Below are positions 1 to 5,889 of a stretch of 8,555 bases of DNA, one piece after another. The DNA comes from JBEKVE01 sp049514335 (GTDB taxonomy: Bacteria > Actinomycetota > Acidimicrobiia > Acidimicrobiales > UBA8190). Under the pieces are notes generated by a model. It had not been told where the DNA came from and searched no databases. It saw only the letters and a program-made list of their open reading frames with translations. Numbering within the stretch: position 1 is the stretch's first letter; each line of letters starts with the position of its first letter. Where the stretch lies: assembly GCA_049514335.1 (NCBI GenBank), contig JBEKVE010000129.1:1-8555 (forward strand), in the 5' to 3' direction. A program made the translations under genes and the position numbers.

Positions 1-457
1 CGGTCTGGCGCAGGATCTGGGGCATCTGGGTCACGTGCCCGAACATGTCGGGGAGATAGCCCACCTCCATCGTCGTGCCGAAGGCCGAACCGCGCAGCAT
101 CCCCATCTGCAGGTCGCGCACGATGGTCTCGCCCGACACCAGGAACTCGTCCATGAGGATGTACCACGGGCCCATCGACAGCCGGCCTGCCGCCGCCAGC
201 GCCCGGATGCGCCCCTCGTTCTCGGGCCGGATGGCGAGGTAATCGTCCACCACCGCCATCTGCCCGTCGAGGAGGACGCGGGCGTAGGAGGGGTCGGACT
301 CGAGCAGTGAGAGGAGGCCGTCGAGCATCTTCACGAGCTTCAGGCGGAAGGTCTGGAACGGCTCGTACCACTCGCGGTCCCAGTGGGTGTGGGGCACGAT
401 CGCCACCTGGAGCGGGCCTTTCCGACCTGCGGTGCCGTGTGCCGTCTCGTTCGTCAT
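1..457 (-). CDS. GH38 alpha-mannosidase, N-terminal part (truncated by window edge)
   Basis: Translating the minus strand from the ATG at 457 gives 152 uninterrupted residues up to the left edge. They match the N-terminal catalytic region of glycoside hydrolase family 38. HTHWDREWY at residues 23-31 holds the zinc-binding His23 (or His25) and Asp27 of the family. GPWYI at 96-100 followed by DEFLVSGE at 103-110 is typical. GYLPDMFGH at 133-141 contains Asp137, which aligns with the catalytic nucleophile in GH38 enzymes. The family hydrolyses alpha-mannosidic bonds with retention of configuration, using a zinc ion. No signal peptide is visible, so the enzyme is probably cytoplasmic and would act on imported or internal manno-oligosaccharides. 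A purine-rich AAGGTGG lies just upstream of the ATG and supports this start. Bacterial members usually have 800-1000 residues, so most of the gene lies outside. It follows the GH26-phosphoesterase gene on the same strand, but a hairpin and 135 bp separate them, so it is probably a separate transcript. Confidence 0.93.
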   Translation of the reverse strand, partial: MTNETAHGTAGRKGPLQVAIVPHTHWDREWYEPFQTFRLKLVKMLDGLLSLLESDPSYARVLLDGQMAVVDDYLAIRPENEGRIRALAAAGRLSMGPWYILMDEFLVSGETIVRDLQMGMLRGSAFGTTMEVGYLPDMFGHVTQMPQILRQT

Positions 458-503
458 GCCCCCACCTTCGTCGTCGTGGCTCACCCTGGCGTGGCCCCCG
501 ACA

Positions 504-509
504 ATGCTA
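504..509 (-). promoter_or_regulatory. Candidate -10 hexamer (TAGCAT) for the GH38 gene
   Basis: On the minus strand TAGCAT fits the actinobacterial TANNNT -10 pattern and lies about 47 bases upstream of the GH38 ATG, which would leave a leader of roughly 40 bases including the ribosome binding site. No convincing -35 hexamer is seen at 16-18 bp. The rest of the 458-592 gap holds only the upstream gene's hairpin. It has no 11-bp TTCAC array like those of the genes further right. Confidence 0.25.
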
Positions 510-577
510 GGCAGCCGGGACCCCAAGGGGCGGTGGGTTCCGCTCGGCCTGGGCGCATGGTGTGGGCTTCGTGAGGC

Positions 578-607
578 CGCGCCCCGTCGTGATCAGGACG
601 GGGCGCG
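578..607 (-). terminator. Hairpin over the stop codon of the GH26-phosphoesterase gene
   Basis: An 11-bp perfect GC-rich stem (578-588 paired with 597-607) encloses an 8-base loop. The TGA stop of the upstream gene (593-595 on the minus strand) lies inside the loop, so the last codons form one arm. No T-run follows, which is common for terminators in GC-rich actinobacteria. It probably ends or attenuates transcription before the GH38 gene. Confidence 0.55.
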
Positions 608-3439
608 CCTGCCGCGGGCTGCGCCTCGGCGCCTGAGCACGGGGAGCCCGGCCGCGAACAGGCCGAGTCCGATCACGAGGGCCACGGTGGCCGCCACCCG
701 GCTGGCGCCGAATCCGTCGCGACGGTCGGCGGAGGTGTCGGCCAGGGCCACCTGGGTCGTCGCACCCTGCGACCCCGTCGCCGTCGACCCGCCGTGATGC
801 CCGGATGGCCCCCGGCCGCCGTGGCGGTGCGAAGCAGACAGGACCGTCGCCGCCTCGGCGGGTAGATAGTGGGCGTCACCGTCGAACGTGGCGGTGAGGT
901 GACCGGCACCGGCCGACAGCGGCGGGCTGCCGGCGGCGGGGAGCGTGCAGCTCGCGCTGCCGGCCACGTTCGTCGTTCCCCGGCACAGCGGGGTGCCGGA
1001 CGCCGCGAACGACACCACCGCTCCGGGGATGGGAGTGCTCCCGCTCGTCAACAGGGCGTGCAGGGTGACGTCGTCACCGCTCCAGACCGGAGGTGACACC
1101 TGGAGGGTGCTCGGCGAGGGGGTGGCGTCCGAACCCGACGCGCCGGCGTCGGGCGACGCCACCGGTGGCGTCGAGGTCGGCGTGGTGGTGGTGGCGCCGT
1201 CCGATGTGCCGCCGGGCGGCGCGATGGTGGACGGGGTGGTTCCGTCGCTCGCTGTGGAGGGGGCCGGTGTCGTGGTGGTGGGCGTGGTCGACGGGGTGGT
1301 CGCCACGCTCGTGGTCGGGGGGGACGTGGTCGGCGTCGTCGTCGGAGGTGCCGTCGTCGTCACCGTCGTCACTGTCGTCACCGTCGTCACCGTCGGCGGT
1401 GCGGTGGTGCCCGTCGTCCCGGCGTTGAGGAGGGCGTCGATGCTGCCGTCGGCCCCGGAACCGGCCAGATAGGGCAGGTCGTAGACGTCCTCGATGGAGC
1501 GCAGGAGCCCGACGGTGTCGACCGGGGTGCTCTCGTGCTGGGGCTGTGCCTGCAGGTCGCTACTCACCACGATGGTCGGCACGTGCCCGCCGCTTCCGCC
1601 GTTGATGCCGGCCGTGTCGCTGTCGAGACCCTCGTCCCACTCCACGATGATCTGGCCGCCCGACCGGTACCAGGCGGTGGCCTGCACCGACGGGACGAAC
1701 GACGACAGGAAGCTGTCCTCGTCGGACAGGGCCGTCGTGCCCGACTCACCGTCACCGTCGTCCACCACGTTGGGCGTGAACCACACGAAGTCCGGGGCCG
1801 ACGCGCTGTCGAGATCGGTGGTGAGCGACGACGCGTCGGACACCGTGACGGGTGTGCCGGGGAAGTACTCCCACGGCACGTGGTGCACGATGTAGAGGCC
1901 CGAGTCGTTGGTGGGATCGGCCGGGAGGTTCTCGGCGTACGCCTTGGCGCTCACGCCCGCCGCCGCCAGCTGGGAGGCCAGGGTGGGCACGCCGGGAAAG
2001 CTGCCGGCGCTCGGCGCCTGGTCCTGGGTGACCCCCTGGTCCGAGCCCGACACGAGGTCGAGGTAGTTGGGCAGGCTCGGATGGGCGAGCGCGTACGACT
2101 GGGTGGCCACGCCGTAGGTGTCGGCCAGCCCGTTGGTGTACGGCATGGCGCTGCTGCCGACGACGTCGCTGTAGCTCTCGTTCTCCATCATCACCACCAT
2201 GACGTGCGGTGGCGACGGGCCCGCCGAGGGGGTGGCCACCGTGGTGGGTGGCGAAGTGGTGGGTGGCGCAGTGGTCGGAGGTGCCGACGTGGGCGGGGTG
2301 GTGGACGGTGGTGCGGTGGTGGGGGCCGTCGTCACCGGCGTGCCGCTCGCCCCGGCCGGCGGGTCGAAGGCGGTGCGGAAGGCCGCCAGGGCGTTCGGGA
2401 ATTGGCCGTCCATGAGGTCATGGGTGCCGTCGGAGGCGTCGAAGTTGAAGTAGGCGGTGAAGGCCACGTTGTTCTGAGCGACCCACGACGCGAACTGCGA
2501 GATGAAGTAGGCGTCGTCGCCGAGCCCGTGGCCGTCACTGCGGTAGGTGGCCGCCCACTCGGGGATGCCGATGGGCTTGCCGTGGGCGCTGGCGAAGCTC
2601 GACAACCAGTCGAGCCCCCAGGTGGCGTCGAGCTGCGCCGCCCACGAATTCTGCGGGTTCTGGGGGCTGCACCAGCACTCGTCGTAGACGTCGTCGCCGA
2701 TCATGTCGACGTAGGCGTCTCCGGGATAGGCCTGCGCCGGGGTGTAGGTGCTGAACGAGCCGAGGTCGTCGGGGTTCCAGATGAAGCGGAACGACTGGCC
2801 CGGCACGGCACGCATGGCCGTGACGATCTGGTCGAAGAAGGCCGCGTAGTTCGCCGCGTCGGTGGCGTCGGTCACCTGCCACGGGTACCAGTTGCCGTTG
2901 AACTCCCAGCCCAGGCGGAGGATGGCGTCAGGCTGGCCTCCCGCCACCAGTGCCTGGGCGAGGCTCACGAAGTAGGAGTTGTAGGCACCGGTGGCGCCCT
3001 GCGCCAGCGTGCCCTGGGCCGCGCCCGAGGAGTCTTCGGGGATCATGGGGACACCGAGGATGAGGGGGTACCCCGCCGCCTGCCACGGCCCGAGCAGCCA
3101 CGACAGGTTGGAGGACATGCCGCTCCACCCCGACTGCCACGGCAGGTAGTCCGCCCCGTAGGTGGGCGTGGTGCCGGTGGCGGCGGCGAAGGCGGTCACC
3201 CCCTGGGGGTCGGCGGAGCCGGCGTACACGCCGAGCGGCACTGACCAGGCGCTGCCGGTGCTCGATGAGGACTGCAGCGCCGCTCCCAGCAGCGACGCCA
3301 GCCCGGCCATGGCGAGAACGCACACCGCCACCGCCACGTGCGTCCGGCGTCGCCACGACACGGGGGCGGGGCGCCGCTTGAGCAGCGAAGGACGCGGCCG
3401 GATGTGCTTCCCGCGGCGACGCAGACCGCGATCGATCAC
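593..3439 (-). CDS. Multidomain surface protein: GH26-like glycosidase + phosphoesterase + Ig-like domain, membrane-anchored
   Basis: Numbering is from the GTG at 3439 (948 residues). A basic N-terminus leads into a hydrophobic segment at about 34-55 (signal or anchor). Residues about 67-358 resemble glycoside hydrolase family 26: RLGWEFNGNWYPW carries the likely acid/base Glu179, and GIPEWA the likely nucleophile Glu294. The His that usually precedes the acid/base Glu in GH26 is Trp here. After a Thr/Pro linker (363-410), residues about 411-673 resemble the PF04185-type phosphoesterase/acid phosphatase family: MMENES at 417-422, HPSLPNY at 453-459, EWDEG at 600-604 and GGHVP at 617-621. A second Thr/Pro/Ser linker (674-777) leads to an Ig-like domain (778-868), a His/Gly-rich patch and a C-terminal membrane segment (about 914-935) with an Arg-rich tail. 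The frame remains open up to an ATG at 3550, but that stretch contains the operator array, so I place the start at the GTG. GTG 3361 is another candidate. GH26 members cleave beta-mannan, lichenan or xylan; the substrate here is unknown. Confidence 0.85.
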   Translation of the reverse strand: MIDRGLRRRGKHIRPRPSLLKRRPAPVSWRRRTHVAVAVCVLAMAGLASLLGAALQSSSSTGSAWSVPLGVYAGSADPQGVTAFAAATGTTPTYGADYLPWQSGWSGMSSNLSWLLGPWQAAGYPLILGVPMIPEDSSGAAQGTLAQGATGAYNSYFVSLAQALVAGGQPDAILRLGWEFNGNWYPWQVTDATDAANYAAFFDQIVTAMRAVPGQSFRFIWNPDDLGSFSTYTPAQAYPGDAYVDMIGDDVYDECWCSPQNPQNSWAAQLDATWGLDWLSSFASAHGKPIGIPEWAATYRSDGHGLGDDAYFISQFASWVAQNNVAFTAYFNFDASDGTHDLMDGQFPNALAAFRTAFDPPAGASGTPVTTAPTTAPPSTTPPTSAPPTTAPPTTSPPTTVATPSAGPSPPHVMVVMMENESYSDVVGSSAMPYTNGLADTYGVATQSYALAHPSLPNYLDLVSGSDQGVTQDQAPSAGSFPGVPTLASQLAAAGVSAKAYAENLPADPTNDSGLYIVHHVPWEYFPGTPVTVSDASSLTTDLDSASAPDFVWFTPNVVDDGDGESGTTALSDEDSFLSSFVPSVQATAWYRSGGQIIVEWDEGLDSDTAGINGGSGGHVPTIVVSSDLQAQPQHESTPVDTVGLLRSIEDVYDLPYLAGSGADGSIDALLNAGTTGTTAPPTVTTVTTVTTVTTTAPPTTTPTTSPPTTSVATTPSTTPTTTTPAPSTASDGTTPSTIAPPGGTSDGATTTTPTSTPPVASPDAGASGSDATPSPSTLQVSPPVWSGDDVTLHALLTSGSTPIPGAVVSFAASGTPLCRGTTNVAGSASCTLPAAGSPPLSAGAGHLTATFDGDAHYLPAEAATVLSASHRHGGRGPSGHHGGSTATGSQGATTQVALADTSADRRDGFGASRVAATVALVIGLGLFAAGLPVLRRRGAARGRRAPS
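1356..1391 (-). repeat. Four tandem 9-bp repeats coding for Val-Thr-Thr
   Basis: On the plus strand the unit GTCGTCACC occurs four times in a row, with one T-for-C change in the second copy. On the coding strand it adds VTT steps to the second Thr/Pro linker of the surface protein. Copy-number change would stay in frame and only alter linker length. Confidence 0.8.
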
Positions 3440-3447
3440 GCTTCGCG

Positions 3448-3453
3448 ACCGTA
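3448..3453 (-). promoter_or_regulatory. Candidate -10 hexamer TACGGT for the GH26-phosphoesterase gene
   Basis: TACGGT on the minus strand fits TANNNT. It begins 10 bases after the last TTCAC unit of the operator array and ends 8 bases before the GTG at 3439. Transcription could therefore begin at or very close to the start codon, giving a leaderless mRNA. There is no good Shine-Dalgarno sequence before that GTG, which agrees. Confidence 0.45.
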
Positions 3454-3463
3454 GTGAGGGCGG

Positions 3464-3540
3464 GTGAACTCTTGGTGAACGGAAAGTGACATGGCAAGGA
3501 ACGGCGAGTGATCTTCTTGTGCCGGTGTTGTGAGCGTAAT
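3464..3540 (-). promoter_or_regulatory. Seven-unit 11-bp operator array (PHO-box-like) facing the GH26-phosphoesterase gene
   Basis: Read on the minus strand, the units in order are ATTACGCTCAC, AACACCGGCAC, AAGAAGATCAC, TCGCCGTTCCT, TGCCATGTCAC, TTTCCGTTCAC and CAAGAGTTCAC. Each is exactly 11 bp with no gaps. Six of seven end in CAC or a near match, five end in TCAC, and the two units nearest the gene carry the full GTTCAC core. Actinobacterial PhoP/PhoB/RegX3-class regulators bind direct repeats of this core at 11-bp spacing, one helical turn apart. The array directly precedes the -10 candidate, where an activator would contact RNA polymerase. Confidence 0.7.
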
Positions 3541-3617
3541 TCCGCAGCAATGACCTGGGAAAATCCCTTAAACCACACTAACCCCATCGGTTTACTCGTG
3601 TTACAGTCCGACAAGAT

Positions 3618-3672
3618 TTTCACGCGAAGTTCGCGAGCCCATCACGCGTTGTTCACTGTCATCTCATGGCGA
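3618..3672 (+). promoter_or_regulatory. Five-unit 11-bp operator array facing the propeller-response regulator operon
   Basis: The units are TTTCACGCGAA, GTTCGCGAGCC, CATCACGCGTT, GTTCACTGTCA and TCTCATGGCGA, in exact 11-bp register. Four have TCAC or TCGC and the fifth has TCAT. A weaker unit in the same register begins at 3684 (TGGCAC). The array has the opposite direction to the one at 3464-3540, so each of the two divergent genes has an array whose TTCAC strand is its own coding strand. Confidence 0.62.
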
Positions 3673-3700
3673 TCGCTGGCCTTTGGCACAACCGCCAGAC

Positions 3701-3706
3701 AACACT
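3701..3706 (+). promoter_or_regulatory. Candidate -10 hexamer AACACT for the propeller-regulator operon
   Basis: AACACT matches TANNNT at the second and sixth positions only. It lies 11 bases after the weak unit TGGCAC (3684-3689) and 6 bases before the GTG at 3713. The spacing copies that of the GH26-phosphoesterase promoter, and this is the main reason for the call. An alternative is TACAGT at 3602-3607, which would place the array downstream of the transcription start, as for a repressor. Confidence 0.3.
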
Positions 3707-3712
3707 CTCCCC

Positions 3713-5029
3713 GTGGACCGCTCAGGGGGCTCTGACCCGGCACCCGGACATCGGACGCGCCCCGGTCCCCGCGGTCCGTGGCTCGGACACCGGCAGCCGA
3801 GCCTGCGACGACGCTCGCCTCGAATCGTCGGTGCGCGTCGGCCGAGCGCTCTGAGCCTGGCACTCACCGCCTCGGTGGTCACAGCGGGCACCGTCCTCCT
3901 GGTGGCGCCGGCGGCGCAGGCGGCGTTCCCCGGTCCCGACGGCGTCATCGTCTTCCACGGCGCCCCGCCTTCGACGCATTGGTGTCGTCGCCACGGCCAA
4001 CAGCTGCTGGCCGTGGAGCCCGGGGTGCACGGCGTGGTCGTGCTGACGTGCGCGCCAGGCGAGGCGGAGCACCCCTCGGTGTCGCCTGACGGATCGCTCG
4101 TCGTGTTGTCGAGCGGCACCGGATCCGGGCTGCCCCAGCTGTTCACGCTCCCGCTCGGCACCCCCCCACACCACGCTCCCCCCGCCGCCACGCTGGTGTC
4201 CGACGATTCCGGCGCAGGGGACACGGATCCGTCCTGGTCACCGGTCGATGACGGCACCATCGTCTTCGTCCGCACACTGCCGGGCGGGCTGCCCCAGCTG
4301 TTCACCGAGAATGTGCACTCCCCGTCGTCGGCGGCACCCCTGTTCGGCGCGCCCACCGGGACAGCGGACACCGAGCCCGTCTACGACCCGTTCGATCCCG
4401 ACGTGCTCGTCTTCGTCCGGGAGGTGTCCGGGCACACCCACATCTTCAGTTACGACATTGCCGACCACGTGCTCACCGACCTCTCGGCGCAGGGCGATGG
4501 CGGCGGACGTGCTGATGATGCTGCACCTGACTTCGAACCGGTGGCGACGGGCGGGCGGATCGTCTTCGAGTCTGATCGGGCCTGTGGTGCGCTGCAGCTC
4601 TACACGATGACGTTGCAGGGGACCGAGCAGAGACCCGTCTTCACCTCGACCCGCCGGCGCCACGGCCCGCGCCAGCTGTGCACCGGGACCGAGCAGGACC
4701 CGGCGTACTCGCCACAGGGTGACGCACTGACGTTTCTGGCGAACGGACAGCGGCGGGGATGCGGGCAGCAGGTCTTCGTGGTGTCGGTAGACACCAATGG
4801 CGATGCCGCCGGACCGGTGACGGCGGTGGTCGGCGCCGGCCGCACCGACTTTATAGATCACGAGGGCCAGCCCAACTGGGGGCCGGCTGTCGATCCCCCC
4901 GCACAGACACCGGAGACGCCGCTGCCCGTGGCCTTGCCCGTGGTGGCGGTGGGGATGTTGGGGATCGTCGTTCTGTTGCAGCGACGCCGGCGCACCGGTC
5001 GAGGTGCCCGACACGAGGGGGTCCGATGA
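3713..5029 (+). CDS. Secreted, C-terminally anchored PD40/TolB-like beta-propeller protein
   Basis: From the GTG at 3713 the protein has 438 residues; a TTG at 3683 is the only longer option in this frame and has no ribosome binding site. An Arg-rich N-terminus precedes a hydrophobic segment ending in APAAQA (likely cleavage after residue 70), and the mature protein begins AFPGPDGVIVF. Five PD40-type strands follow, each a xPxxxPxGxxxxF pattern: HPSVSPDGSLVV, DPSWSPVDDGTIVF, EPVYDPFDPDVLVF, APDFEPVATGGRIVF and DPAYSPQGDALTF. This predicts a beta-propeller outside the membrane. Near the C-terminus TPETPL (about 399-404) is followed by a membrane segment and RRRR at 424-427. No catalytic motif is visible, so a binding or sensing role is an inference. 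Its stop overlaps the start of the response regulator gene (ATGA), so the two are probably translated together. Confidence 0.85.
   Translation: MDRSGGSDPAPGHRTRPGPRGPWLGHRQPSLRRRSPRIVGARRPSALSLALTASVVTAGTVLLVAPAAQAAFPGPDGVIVFHGAPPSTHWCRRHGQQLLAVEPGVHGVVVLTCAPGEAEHPSVSPDGSLVVLSSGTGSGLPQLFTLPLGTPPHHAPPAATLVSDDSGAGDTDPSWSPVDDGTIVFVRTLPGGLPQLFTENVHSPSSAAPLFGAPTGTADTEPVYDPFDPDVLVFVREVSGHTHIFSYDIADHVLTDLSAQGDGGGRADDAAPDFEPVATGGRIVFESDRACGALQLYTMTLQGTEQRPVFTSTRRRHGPRQLCTGTEQDPAYSPQGDALTFLANGQRRGCGQQVFVVSVDTNGDAAGPVTAVVGAGRTDFIDHEGQPNWGPAVDPPAQTPETPLPVALPVVAVGMLGIVVLLQRRRRTGRGARHEGVR
5015..5021 (+). promoter_or_regulatory. Ribosome binding site of the response regulator gene
   Basis: GAGGGGG lies inside the last codons of the propeller gene. 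It is 4 bases before the ATG at 5026 and 7 before the ATG at 5029. The spacing slightly favours the second ATG, whose A is also the last base of the upstream TGA. Either start implies translational coupling. Confidence 0.6.
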
Positions 5030-5850
5030 TGGTCACGGATACGGGCCAGACGGAGACCGAAGCCGGGCGGCACCCGGCCCGGTACCACGACCAGGATCCG
5101 CGTCGCAGCCGACCGCTCGTGCTCGTGGTCGAGCACGACGACGACCACGGCAAGCGGCTCCTACAGGCCCTGGACCGCATGGGCTACGACGTCGAGATCG
5201 CCCCCGACGCCCTGGGTGGCTTGCGCTGCTTCGCCGAGCGCCGGCCCGACGTGGTGCTCATCGATGCTCTGCTGCCCGGCATGCCCGCCACCGAGGTGTG
5301 CCGCCGCATGGGGGCCGGGTCCGAGGTACCCGTCATCATGGTGACCTCGGTCGAGGTGCCCATCGACATCGAAGAGGTGCTCGAAGCCGGCGCCGTGGAC
5401 TGCCTGGTCAAACCGGAGCGGATGCGAGAGCTCGTGGCTCGGATCGAGCGGGCCCGACGCCCCGTGGTACCGGATCTCTACGCGCCTGTGCACGCCGCCG
5501 AGGTGAGCGGCCTGGGCGGCCGGACCGTCACCGTCGGACCGATGCGCGTCGACTTCTCGCGCCGCCAGCTCGTGATCGAAGGTCGCGAGGTGCACCTGCC
5601 CCGGCGCGAGTTCGACCTGCTGGCCGCGTTGCTGTCGCCTCCGGGGCAGCTCCGGACGCGGGTCGAGTTGATCGAGCTGTTGTGGGCCGGGCGCCACGCC
5701 GAGGGGAGCCGGACGCTCGACACCCATGTGCGTCGCCTCCGGCAGAAGCTCGAGAGCGGCAGTGGGCGGCGACGGCACATCGTCACGGTTCGCGGCGTCG
5801 GCTTCTGCTTCGACGTCGAGGGGGAGCAGCGGGACGCGTCCTGCGATTGA
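5026..5850 (+). CDS. OmpR/PhoB-family response regulator (receiver + winged helix)
   Basis: The 274-residue protein has an extended N-terminus (about 30 residues) and then a receiver domain (about 31-145) with phospho-acceptor Asp80 in VVLIDALLPGM, Thr107 in MVTS and Lys129 in LVKP. At the acidic pocket the sequence is VVEHDD: Glu36 is kept, but His37 stands where PhoB has Asp10, and Asp38 follows. The C-terminal part (about 166-264) is a Trans_reg_C winged helix with LPRREFDLLAALL (191-203), LDTHVRRLRQKLE in the recognition-helix region (231-243) and the wing HIVTVRGVGFCF (251-262). Such proteins bind direct repeats as head-to-tail dimers once phosphorylated by a sensor kinase. No kinase gene lies in the window. 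It is cotranscribed with the propeller gene behind an 11-bp repeat array, so autoregulation is plausible. It converges with the next gene, 39 bases away. Confidence 0.95.
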   Translation: MMVTDTGQTETEAGRHPARYHDQDPRRSRPLVLVVEHDDDHGKRLLQALDRMGYDVEIAPDALGGLRCFAERRPDVVLIDALLPGMPATEVCRRMGAGSEVPVIMVTSVEVPIDIEEVLEAGAVDCLVKPERMRELVARIERARRPVVPDLYAPVHAAEVSGLGGRTVTVGPMRVDFSRRQLVIEGREVHLPRREFDLLAALLSPPGQLRTRVELIELLWAGRHAEGSRTLDTHVRRLRQKLESGSGRRRHIVTVRGVGFCFDVEGEQRDASCD

Positions 5851-5889
5851 CCCGCGATACCACCTCTGGCGGGACGGGGCGGGTGTGGT

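Noticed and set aside
1160..1420. Dense direct repeats on the plus strand that might suggest a repeat array or CRISPR
   Set aside because: They are codon-level repeats of Thr/Pro/Val linkers inside a coding region, with no regular spacers.
1535..3244. 569-residue open frame on the plus strand, rich in Gly, Arg, Val and His
   Set aside because: It is fully antisense to the well-supported GH26-phosphoesterase gene, has no domain pattern, and is what GC-rich third positions produce on the opposite strand.
3557..3567. GGGAAAATCCC symmetric element in the AT-richer middle of the divergent region
   Set aside because: A 4-bp arm on each side of three bases is too small to call an operator, and no second copy is seen; it may just be part of the AT-rich promoter area.
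4238..5014. 258-residue minus-strand frame opposite the first propeller
   Set aside because: No recognisable pattern; the plus-strand frame has a signal peptide, PD40 strands and an anchor.
5851..5873. Possible terminator between the convergent regulator and second propeller genes (CCCGC/GCGGG, 13-base loop)
   Set aside because: Only 5 bp of stem with a large loop in GC-rich DNA; such pairings are expected by chance.
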